From contig OENT01000064.1 of the NCBI GenBank assembly GCA_900239685.1, positions 186,001-250,000 on the forward strand: a stretch of 64,000 nucleotides of DNA, in the 5' to 3' direction. The notes under the pieces were generated by a model that saw only the letters and a list, made by a program, of their open reading frames with translations, did not search any database and was not told where the DNA came from. This stretch comes from Rotaria macrura (lineage: Eukaryota > Rotifera > Eurotatoria > Philodinida > Philodinidae). A program made the translations under genes and the position numbers. The stretch's first letter is position 1. Each line of letters begins with the position of its first letter. Shown here piece after piece: positions 50,495-60,574 of this stretch.

Positions 50495-51140
50495 GACTTA
50501 GTAAGTTGGAAGACGAAGCGCGGGCCACCCCTTCTGTTCTCACACATAAAGTTTCAACGGACGGAAGATCCTGCTTATGGATTTTTTTCCAGAAATTCTT
50601 GTTTCTTTATGTCGAAGATAGAGGATAGTGTGAATTCAGCTTACCAGCGAGCAGGTGAGACGAAGGCTGATCCTTCTATCCTTCCCTTGGCTGTCAAATC
50701 GGCAGTTCAATTATCGAATGCTGCATGTATTTATGATTCAAATATAATAGGAGAAGGTGATGGCGGGCTAATTTTTTTAGACAAAGGCGAGGTGTAACAA
50801 AGGACTTTGCCGTCGGTATGCTTGATGTACTAGGAAAGTCTGCTTACGGATTGAAATGAGCACTGACGTTTGTAGAGTATCTTGAACAAACTGCAGGGGT
50901 AAGAGTAACACAAACGATCTAACTTTGTACATAGAAAATTGGAAGAAGACGGGCACGACGCCTTCTCCGTCCGTACGCATAACGTCTGATAATGTGTAAA
51001 ATCCTGCTTTTGGATTTTTCTCAGAAGTACTCGTTGGTTTATAGAGGTCTTGGAGCACAGTGTGAAATTAGTTTAGGATAGACGGGATGAAACAAAGTCC
51101 GATGCTTCCGCCCTGCTCTTGCTGTGCAGGTTATATTATA
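50495..51140. repeat. Diverged duplication of a once-coding segment, offset about 433 bp
   Basis: The block from GGAAGACGAAGCGCGG (near 50508) corresponds to GGAAGAAGACGGGCACG (50941). The alignment runs through GGATTTTT-CCAGAAATTC versus GGATTTTTCTCAGAAGTAC and on to GACGAAGGCTGATCCTTC versus GAAACAAAGTCCGATGCTTC. Unit 1 has an open frame (50492-50797) with SKIEDSVNSAYQRAGETKAD. Unit 2 is stopped but keeps a similar amino acid pattern. The source protein is not recognised. Confidence 0.45.
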
Positions 51141-51221
51141 GGCATCTGATTTTTTCATTTGTTTGATTAAAAGTTTTCAAAAGATCCGGTGTGTCCTCGC
51201 TCCGGTATTGTGAAATGGAAT

Positions 51222-51497
51222 AGATGTTGTCGTAAACGACCGTTTACGAAAGAATGCGGTAAAAAAACGGCAGTCGTTTTCTGAACCTTTTACAGTCATC
51301 GTATCCTATCGTTTACAGTTACCTTGTATTTACGGCGAACGTTTACGTGAATTTTTCACGATCACTGTTTACGGCGATCGTAATTCATCGTAAGACTTCG
51401 TTTATGACGATAGTAAACGGTCACAAAATACGTTCGCCGTTTTGCGCCGTAAGAAATAGGTATACCGCCGTTTACGGCCATGAATGATCGACCTGGG
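51222..51497. mobile_element. Palindromic-word element, CGTTTACG word (copy P4)
   Basis: The right end is TGATCGACCTGGG, the inverted form of CCCAGGTCGATCA, the same terminus as P1. The interior is full of CGTAAACGACCGTTTACG, CGTTTACGGCGA and ACGGCCATG words, a different palindrome from P1-P3 (TTT/AAA replaces TATA). The left terminus is not recognisable, so it is probably 5' truncated. Non-coding. Confidence 0.65.
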
Positions 51498-52075
51498 TAT
51501 CAGGCCCCCATCCTTTGTTTAGCTTTTGGTTATACGTTGATCACTAAATTGGATTTCAGGTCATTTTTATGTTATGATATTGAATAATTTTGTTCATTTT
51601 TCTCGTTACAGACACATTTATATGTGCAATTTTACGTGAGTTCGACCTTATTAGATATGTGCCACTGGGTGGAGAAATTCTTCCTCCATACATCTACACA
51701 TATCCCGCCTTTCTTTAGTTTACTTATGGATTACTTCAAATATGCTATGTCGGGTAAGTTTAGTCTCGTGAATTTAATAAATTTGCTTCTATGATTGTTC
51801 TAGGTTGATGTATGCAAGCATTTTTAGGTAAATTTTATCTTATCAAAGCCAAAAAATGATTAACTTTATCAGTTCTAGATTAATCTAGATGCAGAATTTT
51901 AGTTAATTCTGATTTTACATAATAAAACACATGTCGTTATTGGTTTATTATAGATTGATTCAAGTACGTACATAATGGAGTAGGTTTGATCTTGTAAAAT
52001 GATTATATTGCTTTCTATATTATAGTTTTTTTCTATTATGGAAATCATCGATGGATTAAGCTTGAACTCTTGGGC
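51498..52075. other. Possible decayed coding remnant, otherwise empty
   Basis: Around 51612-51715 one frame reads FICAILREFDLIRYVPLGGE then ILPPYIYTYPAF, which looks coding, but no family was recognised and flanking frames are closed. The remainder is AT-rich. Confidence 0.25.
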
Positions 52076-52175
52076 GCCGTCTGTGGTATGCATACTATTC
52101 GATTATTTCTCACAATCCAAGTATATATACTTGGGTTGCGAGAAATAATCGAATAGTATGCATGCCAAAGACGAC
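52076..52175. repeat. 100-bp near-perfect palindrome
   Basis: Left arm 52076-52125 and right arm 52126-52175 are inverted copies with five mismatches and no gaps. The centre is GTATATATAC and the arms contain TGCATACTATTCGATTATTT. There is essentially no loop, so it can extrude as a cruciform or hairpin. It carries no coding frame and does not share ends with the other elements. Confidence 0.85.
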
Positions 52176-52820
52176 ATTAGAGGGTGAAATAAAATTTTTA
52201 AGCGAGGAGATAATTAGAAGAAGGTTTCGTGTAAATAGATTTGTGCGGAATCTCTTTTGAATTGTTCCTGTTAGGTTTGGTAAGAAAAAATTACTACGAC
52301 AACTTTTCTTGGATGGGTTTTGAGAGGTTTGGTACAAAACCCCTTTTCTGCGAAACCAAAAACGAATTCTTACCGTGTATCGAGGATTAGATCCTATTTA
52401 GGTTTGGTAAAAAATCTCTTTTTAGAGTAAGGCTGTAGGTATATTTGTATATTTCAATGCTTCTTAAAATCCAGATTGACATCCACATTCATAAGAATAT
52501 CTATCATATAAATCATTCGAATGTCAAACATCTAGCTCGAAAAACGTTTTTGTATCTCTTTGAAGCACATCAAATTTATTAGGACAAATATGCTTATGAA
52601 AAGCAGTGGATAAGTAAAGCATCAGGAACCCAAAGGCTATTTTCGAAGGAGTGAAAAGAAAAAACTGTAATAAACTGGAAAAAGCGCTAGATATCATAGG
52701 ATCACATCTGTGAATCGCAAAGAGTTGGAATTCTGAACAGACGAAGTCATTAGTTCGTTCACAATCGATATATAGGTATATAATAGTTTTATAGAGATCG
52801 ATAAATTAGTAGATGGCACC
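52176..52820. other. 3' flank of the Cys-rich gene
   Basis: AT-rich DNA. Two GGTTTGGTA...AA words near 52275 and 52400 recur (AGGTTTGGTAAGAAAA, AGGTTTGGTAAAAAAT), hinting at a weak repeat. No gene seen. Confidence 0.35.
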
Positions 52821-55110
52821 TCAATAGGAGCAAGTAATTTGCCCCGGTAATCCATTGTTCGTACCATTCATACAGCTCAAACAAGCTTGAGCTGAGATAC
52901 TGCCTGGAATCGGTTGATAAGTTCCAGAAGGACAAATACGTGCACTGCTCGCTCCTACCGTGTCACAATAGTAGCCTGATGGGCAACTCGAACAGCTAGA
53001 CTGACCAACTGATGGGCTGTAGTTGCCAACGCGACAATTGAAACAGGCTTGGGTCGAGACACTACCCATGGATGGTTGATAGGTTCCCGAAGGACATGGT
53101 TGCGTATTGCTTGTTCCGGTTGTATCACAGTAATATCTCAAGGGGCAAATCGAGCAACTTGACTGTCCAGCTGATGGATTGTAATTGCCAGAGCTACAGT
53201 TCAAACAGGCTGCAATCGAGACGCTGCCTGGTACTGGTTGATACGTTCCAGGCGGACAGGATTGCGTGCTACTTGACCCACTTGCACAATAATAACCACC
53301 TGGACAAATGGAGCAACTTCCCTGCGCAATGTTCGGATTGTAGGTGCCTTTAGGACATATCAAGCAAGCTTGAGCCGAGGAACCACCCATAATTGGTTGA
53401 TAGGTTCCTGAAGGGCATGCTTCTGCACTACTTGCCCCAACAACATCGCAGTAATAGCCTATGGGACAAATCGAGCAACTACTCTGTCCTGGTGATGGAT
53501 TGAAGGTGCCAACAGGACATGACAAACAAAGTGGTGTCGAAACATTACCTACAAAGCTTTGATAGGTTCCTGAAGGACATGGTACTGCTACATCTGTCCC
53601 TGCTGCACAATAAAGATAATCTCTACTAGGACAATTGTAACAAGTCGACAGTCCAGAGTTTGGATTGTAAGTGTTGTTTGGACAATTTAAACAAGCTTGA
53701 GCTGAATCACTTCCGATAGATGGTTGATAAGTTCCAGAAGGACACGACTGAATGCTACTTGCTCCAGCTGCATCACAATAATAGCCTACAGGGCAACTCA
53801 AGCATGTTGACTGTCCAGTATACGGATTGTAAGTGCCAGCAGGACAAATCAAACAGGATTGGACCGAAACAGCACCCATAAGTGGTTGATAAGTTCCCGA
53901 AGGGCATGTTTGTGCACTGTTTGATCCAGGTGTGCAGTAATATCCACTAGGACAAGTAGAGCAACTGGACTGTCCAGTGTTCGGATTATAGGTACCGTTC
54001 GGACATGGCAAACAAGCTCGGACCGACACACTGCCTTCTATTGGCTGATAGGTTCCTGGTGGACATGATTTCATGCTACTTGATCCTACAGCACAATAGT
54101 ATCCACTAGCACACGTGGTACAACTTGACTGCCCTATGCTCGGATTGTAAGTGCCATTAGGGCATTTCACACAAGCTTGAGCTGATATGCTGCCCGCGAT
54201 CGGTTGATAGGTTCCTGAAGGACATGGCTGATTATCGCTTGAACCAGCTAGACAATAGTAGCCAATAGGGCAAGTTAAACAAGTTGACCGTCCAGATGAT
54301 GGATTGTAAGAGCCAGCTGCACATTTGATACAAACACGAATAGAAGTACCACCTGAAATTGGTTGATAAGTTCCTGTAGGACAGGGTTGTCCGCTTCTTG
54401 ATCCATTCGCGCAGTAGTAACCAATAGAGCATATGGAGCAGCTCGATTGTCCCGAGGATGGATTATAGGTGCCTGCAGGACAATTCAAACATGCCTGAGT
54501 AGAGGAAGCTCCTGCAATAGGTTGATAGGTCCCTGGAGGACATGGTGTCTGGCTGTTTGCTCCAAAGGCACAATAATAGCCACTAGCACACGAAGAGCAG
54601 CTGGACTGCCCGGGGTAGGGGCTATAGGTACCACCAGGACATTGTAAACAACTTTGAGCGGAGACACTCCCGTAATTTGGCTGATAGGTTCCTGCAGGGC
54701 ACGGTTTTGTTGTATTTGCTCCAAGTGTATCACAATAGTAACCGCTTGGACAATCATAACAGATCGAAGCTCCGTAGTTTGAACTGTACGTACCAATAGG
54801 ACACTGCAAACAAACTGCAGCTGATGTGCTACCAATGATTGTTTGATAGGTCCCTGCAGGACACGGTTTGGTGCTGTTGGCTCCAACTTCATTGCAATAA
54901 TAGCCGATAGGGCATATTAAGCAGCTCGCCTGCTGCACGTATGGGTTGTAAGTGCCAATAGGGCAATTGATACATGATTGAGAGGATGCTCTGCCTTGGA
55001 TAGGCTGATAGGTTCCTGACGGACACGGGTACGTACTATTGGCTCCCTCTGGGCAATAAGAGCCAGCAGGACACACGGAGCAGCTTGACTGCCAGACGTT
55101 TGGATTGTAG
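52821..55110 (-). CDS. Cys-rich GCC2_GCC3 (ephrin-receptor-like) repeat protein, 5' truncated
   Basis: An uninterrupted frame of more than 750 codons is built from about 14 repeats of ~52 residues. Each reads roughly CPxGYYCxxxGxxxxxxCPSGTYQPxxGxxSxxxCxxCPxGTYNPxxGQSSC, as in the GCC2_GCC3 family. That family is found in secreted or surface proteins of protists, choanoflagellates and animals; its disulfide-rich modules suggest an extracellular role. The frame has no ATG, signal peptide or membrane helix of its own. It is cut in the middle of a repeat (TYNPNVWQSSCS) by the TA-flanked element at 55114, and the far side of that element does not continue the repeats. It ends TCSY then TGA at 52821. 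It is intronless, while the other genes here have introns every 50-250 bp, and it lies among transposons. It may be a foreign gene or a fast-expanding native one. Confidence 0.85.
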
Positions 55111-55113
55111 GTA

Positions 55114-55478
55114 GGGGTGGCACTTTATCTTTACTTTACCAAATAAAGTAAAGTTGAGGAACTTTACTTTCTCAGTAAAGTAAAGTTGCGTTACTTTACT
55201 TTACCGGATAAAGTAAAGTGTTGAACTTTACTTTACTTGGTAAAGTAAAGTTTTTTTTAACTTTACCCGAAAAAGTAAAGTTGAGAAAGTTTGGTATTTT
55301 GATCTATCTATACAAAATATTTCTGTCTAACTTTACTTTACCAAGTAAAGTAAAGTGATCCAGCTTTACTTTATCCAATAAAGTAAAGTGATTTACTTTA
55401 CTTTACTCAGTAAAGTAAAGTGAAATACTTTACTTTACTTTACTTTTTCAAAGTGAAATAAAGATAAAGTGCCAGCCC
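55114..55478. mobile_element. TA-flanked MITE with CTTTACTTTAC palindromic words
   Basis: The 365-bp element has ends GGGGTGGCACTTTATCTTTA and, read inverted, GGGCTGGCACTTTATCTTTA. TA dinucleotides flank both sides (55112-55113, 55479-55480), as for Tc1/mariner-type targets. The interior consists almost wholly of alternating CTTTACTTTACC and GGTAAAGTAAAG words that can pair with each other. Only a short unrelated centre (GGTATTTTGATCTATCTATA) breaks the pattern. It interrupts the Cys-rich repeat gene. It shares design but not ends with the CCCAGGTCGA group. Confidence 0.85.
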
Positions 55479-55480
55479 TA

Positions 55481-55481
55481 N
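55481..55481. other. Single ambiguous base (N) at an element border
   Basis: The only N in the window lies directly after the right TA of the 55114-55478 element. The sequence beyond it does not resume the Cys-rich frame. This suggests an assembly join at the repeat rather than a true junction. Confidence 0.8.
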
Positions 55482-58200
55482 TAGAAAGTCATCGATGCTT
55501 TCATTTAAAAATTTTATCTGTAACACGAGAGTAGAAAAAGACAATATCTTGCTCACTTCATAGTTGGAAGTAGATGCTCTCGTGCACTTAATATACTTCC
55601 ATGCTCTTAAAATGCACGCAACGTGTAGTTCTGATTAATGCAAGCAAACGTTTGCTGGTCCACATATTTCACATTTAAGAAAAAGTGGAAGATTAGGCGT
55701 CTCGTCCGTTACATAGGGTGGAGGTATTACTTAAACTGTAGAAAAATTAAGGGTCGACACTCACACCCAACATTCTGACAGTAAATAATGAAATATACTA
55801 AGTTGGGCGAGGAGGTTCGCGGTTCTTTCATCACTTTAGCATTTTGTCGGGCTCAAGTAAGGGAGCATCTCACTCTGCGATGCCATTCGTCGAAGGTTGG
55901 CATGGTGAGCCACTCAATATTCGTTCTGTTTAAGACTCAACATATAGCGTTCATCATACAATAGACGGATGCTCCAACCCCATATGCTGAAAAAGAACAT
56001 AGAAGATCATAAAAATCCTCTTACTAAAATTTCAGATCTGTAACGTATGTAAAAACTTACATGAAAATAATTACATTATACTATGCACAGTCTACTCATT
56101 CCGTTGGCAATTTCATAACTAAAAGTAACATACAGCAAAGAGTATTTATAATTTCTGCAACCACTTTCCTTCCTACCATCGTATATTCGGGGAAAGAGTT
56201 GATTATGTGTCAATCAATTGAAAGTGTTACTAAGATAATATTTGTAATTGTTTGAACTCAATAAAACCCCTTCTTACCGTTGAAAGGAAAAAACTAGTTC
56301 CCACCTTTTATGCCTAAGATACTCATTGTGAAGTTTAACAACATAGAATAACAAAAAAGAAGGCACATATAGATTACTGAAGGCAACAGCCATTTTGTTA
56401 TTATTTTTAATAATCGAAACTGAATAGATGACTAAAAAGCAATTTCTATCAACGCTTTCACTACCAGTTTGAATTTTATCGCAGACGAATTTATAAATGA
56501 CTGTAATTGTGGGCGTCGGTATTGTTCATACCGACACATACGCCAATTTATGTCGATTTCATTTTTGATCAAGTAATTGTAGAGAAAACAAAAACTCTTG
56601 ATCAATGTTTTTACTTTTCTCATAGTGGGGGGGGGGCGAAAATGGCATTAAAAATTGTATATAGTTTCAAACAAAATTAAATCTTTCGAGAGGCATTGAA
56701 TTGACTTGATGGATACATGATTATAGAAACACTAATCCTTTTGAAGATACTTTCACCGCTTCCGAGGTGCAGCTCATCAGAAAAATGCGAGAATCTCATG
56801 GGTGACAGAATCAAGAGATCACAGACAGAGTTGTACCACACTTGAAATTCTCTAATGCTATCTTCTGCAAAATATTGGCAGAACAGTACCAAAAAATCGA
56901 ACCGCTTTTCCATGTAATGTCTTCGACACGATAAGACGGCTCGAGTTGAAAAATTCTTTACATATACTAGAAACTGCTTGGGGTGAATAGGCTTTTTGAT
57001 ATCTTTATATATTATATTACTTTTAACTAGGACTAAGTTTGCGGCAAGTATCAAACACTAGCAGAGGAAAACTGTTTTGCTAATTTTAATAAAATCAAAC
57101 AGCCCATTAGGAGAAGTGCCAATAATGTATAAAAAAATGTCAGCCTACTGTGTTTTACAATTGCGTAGAAATAGGGGCAAAACATTACTTTTTTGCCTAA
57201 AACTCGTCATTTTTAAGATAGAAAGAAAGTTTGAACTTTTGCTTTTTTGAGTTCAAGAAGCCATAAAAAATTGTCTTTGTAGATCAATTGTAGATAGACC
57301 GAATTTCATACAACCATGAAAATCATAAGGTTGAAAAAGAATCATTTCCATTTTCGCAATGGCGTGAGTACCGTTAAGACAAGAAACGTTTTTCCGGATT
57401 GATACAACGTTTTTCAATAGAAATGATTATTTAATTCGAAACTGACTTAAACTTATGTCAACTCTCGTAAATTATTTGGAACAGAACTAATCCAGTAGGT
57501 TGCTTCATTCAGTTGAAAAGTGTAATATTTTATCATTCAAGACGGAATAATAGATTTATAGCTTACTTCATTCTAACCCCGAGAAAATTTTCACTATTTC
57601 GAGTGAAGCTTTTCTAATTTCAATGTCGTTGCTCGGGAGAAAGTCGAAAATAAACTCTTCATTCCATAAGTGCGATGCATGTCATGTAGTTTTATTCGTT
57701 GACACTCAACAACAAACGTCCCCTACGTAGTTTCAATTAAAATAGGTTTGTAAGCAACACGCGAACGAGTAAGTGTTAAAAAGAACGTCATTCATATTTT
57801 TATTATTCGTTCCGTTTTTTCTGTCTTCCAAAGTAATTTTTTCATCTACGTCAGAAGAACCGGAAAAAAAGTAAACGAAGTATTTGTTACTTTAACGATT
57901 CTCTTTCCATTTGCCATCATCATGCCGATTCTAAGACTGAAACAACAAGAAAGAAAAATTTCAATAGGAATCAAATAAAAGTCGAAAATATTTTTAATGA
58001 CCAAAATCATGCGCCGCTAACTAAACGTTGAGTGAAGTAAAAAACAGAAGAAACTCTATAAGACAGGGGTCACGAAGAAAAAAGTGCATTAAGCAGTATG
58101 ATTTCTCATTATGCAACTATGATGTATACTGTCTAGATATAGCTTTCTGCATGTGGAAGCGAGGTATAGATGTGCGCCTATTTGGACGGTGACCCTGTTA
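55482..58200. other. Featureless AT-rich region
   Basis: No continuation of the Cys-rich gene. A G run near 56627 is the only low-complexity tract. Short open frames (for example 56677-57054, minus) have no recognisable domain. CAGGGGTCAC near 58064 and its rough inverse near 58190 could mark another hAT-like piece, but no target duplication is seen. Confidence 0.4.
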
Positions 58201-58253
58201 ACACCCACACCCACACCCCACACCCACACCCACCCATACCCACACCCACACCC
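58201..58253. repeat. Interstitial telomere-like array (CCCACA/TGTGGG)
   Basis: About eight units of ACACCC with slight variants (ACACCCC, ACCCATACCC) lie head to tail; the G-rich strand is the minus strand. Bdelloid telomeres are reported to end in TGTGGG-type repeats, which this matches. Being internal and flanked by ordinary sequence on both sides, it marks either an old chromosome end, a healed break or a retrotransposed telomere tract. Confidence 0.8.
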
Positions 58254-58918
58254 TAATCAGCTCTATAAATTGCGTCAAATATGGCAGTATTTAATTCTGG
58301 ATATTGAATCTATCGAAATTAAAAGATTTTTTCCATTCGTATTTCAAAATAGAAATTTTCAAATAGAACTCTCTTGACTTTGGCTACAGTTTGCAATTAA
58401 TCTAGAGATAATTGTCAAAGTCAAAAGAATATGCTATATTTCTTTTTCCAATTTCAATCATAAAGGGACTATATTCAAGAACAAAACAGTATCTGAAATC
58501 AGTCCAGCTTAACTTCAATCAGTTATAATCCATTACGATAACCTCTCGATGCCACATAGGTTTTAGAAGATAAATTCGAATTACGATTATTTAATTGCAT
58601 TTTGACATTTGATTCTTATTAATTTTGTGGTCTTTCGAAAATTCAAATGTCTTTGCTAAACATTGTGCAGATATGGAATATTAAAGACATCGAAAGCGAA
58701 TGCGTAGCGTTTAATTGATTTGTTCTCCTTTGATATTGTTGTGACAGATGCTTACCAAGCATGGTCTCAGATTGTTGTTTTTTACTGGAATTTTAATTGA
58801 GTACAATTATTTGACTAACTATCGAAGTATCAGAGGACATTAAGAAATTGACTCTCGGTCTCCATTGATATCGTCAAACTCCTAATGTCTCTGATCGATG
58901 CGTAAGGAAAGCTCCCTC
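58254..58918. other. Spacer, no gene
   Basis: AT-rich sequence between the telomere-like array and copy P5; nothing recognisable. Confidence 0.4.
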
Positions 58919-59178
58919 CCCAGGTCGAAAGTGAGCAGTCTGATTCTGTCGGACACTTCCTCAATCCGACCTATTCCGACGATTGAACCCTATCGGATTT
59001 CTATGGTCGGAATCCAGTCGGCTCCTTCAAATCATTCGTCGGATACCGACACCTAATATAACCCTGTCACATCGAAACAGAGCTATCGGATTCCGTCGGA
59101 GACATTCTCAATCCGAACAATACCGACAACAGAACCCCTTCGCTTCCGATTAGATCTGGCCCAAGACTACTCAACCTG
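58919..59178. mobile_element. Palindromic-word element, TCGGATTCCGA word (copy P5)
   Basis: Starts CCCAGGTCGAAAGTG and ends CTACTCAACCTG, a slightly clipped inverse of the same terminus. The interior is dense in TCGGA/TCCGA words (GTCGGACAC, AATCCGACC, TATCGGATT). Two internal blocks are direct repeats 147 bp apart: ATTCTGTCGGACACTTCC at 58943 and ATTCCGTCGGAGACATTC at 59090. Non-coding. Confidence 0.65.
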
Positions 59179-59199
59179 CTAACCTAGATTTCTTAATTC

Positions 59200-59590
59200 A
59201 GCACCATTCAAAATTCTGATGACAGTCTGCAATAGGTTATCGATATCTGTGAATCCGAATCCGTTATTATTTTTCGTCGGGGAGCTCTCATTAGTCAGAA
59301 ACCTGACTTATCAAAATTCGGTGGCTGAAAAATTAGATTTTTTGATTTCAACCCGATCAAAATTCTGATGACAGTCTACAATAGGTTATCGATGGGTACG
59401 AATCCAAACCCGTTATTATTTTCGGTGGGTGAGCTCTCTTTGGTCAGAATTCCAGTCAACGGAATTTGACTGTTTCACATATAGAAGGTTTAGTTCAAGT
59501 TAAATTCCGATTATGATAGAAGGTTTGAATAGATTATCGAGATGTGGGAATAGGAATTGAATGTCTGTTTTCGTATGGAAAGTGCCGCAC
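59200..59590. repeat. Degenerate tandem repeat, period about 149 bp
   Basis: AAATTCTGATGACAGTCT begins at 59211 and again at 59360, with the same order of ATAGGTTATCGAT, CGTTATTATTTT and GAGCTCTC blocks. A third, weaker unit starts near 59502 (AAATTCCGATTATGAT). It directly follows copy P5. Confidence 0.7.
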
Positions 59591-59777
59591 TTGTGGAAGA
59601 GTGTTGTCAAAGGCTCCTACTGCTAAAAGATGTTTCTATTATTTTCTTTCACTTTTCCCAGTTTTCGATGACGCTTTCATAAACATTATGGGTGGTAGGT
59701 AATCGATATTAATTATTATCCCGTAGAATTGAGTGGATGATGGTGGGGATACCCGTCTGAGCGCTTTCTGATGTGGT

Positions 59778-60050
59778 GTCGTTTATGGAAAGTTCATTGC
59801 TCAATGTGAGTAATGCATTGATTGGTTTTCATAACGTTGTTATTTTCGATCCAGATGAGGGGATCAATACAGTGGAAGGCCTTGGAACGCCTTTCAGTGT
59901 GTTGTCGTTTCCGCAAAGTGCATCGCTCAGTGTGAGTAATGCATTGAGTCATTTTCGTAATGAGTGTTTTTTGATCCAAATGAGGGGATCAATACAGTGG
60001 AAGGCCTTGGAACGCCTCTCAGTCTTGTATCGTTTTCTCAAAGTGCAGTG
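59778..60050. repeat. Tandem repeat, period 125-126 bp, about 2.2 copies
   Basis: GTCGTTT starts at 59778 and 59904 and resumes as ATCGTTT near 60029. Each unit contains GTGAGTAATGCATTGA and GATGAGGGGATCAATACAG or close variants. The open frame running through it repeats the same peptide and is a by-product. Confidence 0.8.
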
Positions 60051-60162
60051 GTTCCCGTGGATGATGCAGTTTATCACTAAATCCCGTTTCAGGCTCTTTG
60101 TTTGTAAAATTATTTTTAATGGGTTTTTGTTTGGTTGTTTTTACGTTTTGATCGCGTTTTAC

Positions 60163-60255
60163 ATCGAGATGCGACCGTGAACGACCCCGTTTACTGTTTT
60201 TACCGTGATTCATGGTCGTTTACAGTGACCATAATTGTTCTCGTAGCGTGTTTTA
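60163..60255. mobile_element. Fragment of a CGTTTACG-word element
   Basis: About 90 bp with ACCGTGAACGACCCCGTTTA, TACCGTGATTCATGGTCG and GTTTACAGTGACC, the vocabulary of copy P4. No recognisable ends. Confidence 0.45.
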
Positions 60256-60299
60256 GTTCAATATGGTGCTAAAATTAGTAATGGGTACTGGTGTATCGA

Positions 60300-60574
60300 T
60301 ACGTATCGATGGGTCCAATGCTGATTACAATCGGATCTGTTATGTTTCGTTGAAGAATCTGATAGGATCCGGGAAGATCTTGCAGTCGGAACATGTCGGA
60401 TCCGACAAGATCCTTTCCCTGGCCAATGTTTGTCGGATTCCGGGTCACTGGATTCTGGCCTAAATCCGACAGAATCCGATCGGATTAAATCGAAATCCGG
60501 TAACATCCGACATAATCCGATATAGATTCCGATCGATTCCAACTACTTTCTGTCGTCGGATTTCTCGACCTGGG
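60300..60574. mobile_element. Palindromic-word element, TCGGATCCGA word (copy P6)
   Basis: The right end TTTCTCGACCTGGG is the inverse of CCCAGGTCGAGAAA. The interior has GATAGGATCCGGGAAGATC, GTCGGATCCGACAAGATCC and AATCCGACAGAATCCGATCG words. The left terminus was not found. It abuts the CGTTTACG fragment. Non-coding. Confidence 0.6.

Noticed and set aside
53072-54892. Several open frames of 60-135 codons on both strands inside the Cys-rich gene
   Set aside because: They are shadows of the repeated coding sequence, which keeps other frames open by its periodicity.
58064-58196. Possible second hAT-type MITE (CAGGGGTCAC ... GTGACCCTG)
   Set aside because: Ends match only roughly and no 8-bp target duplication is found.
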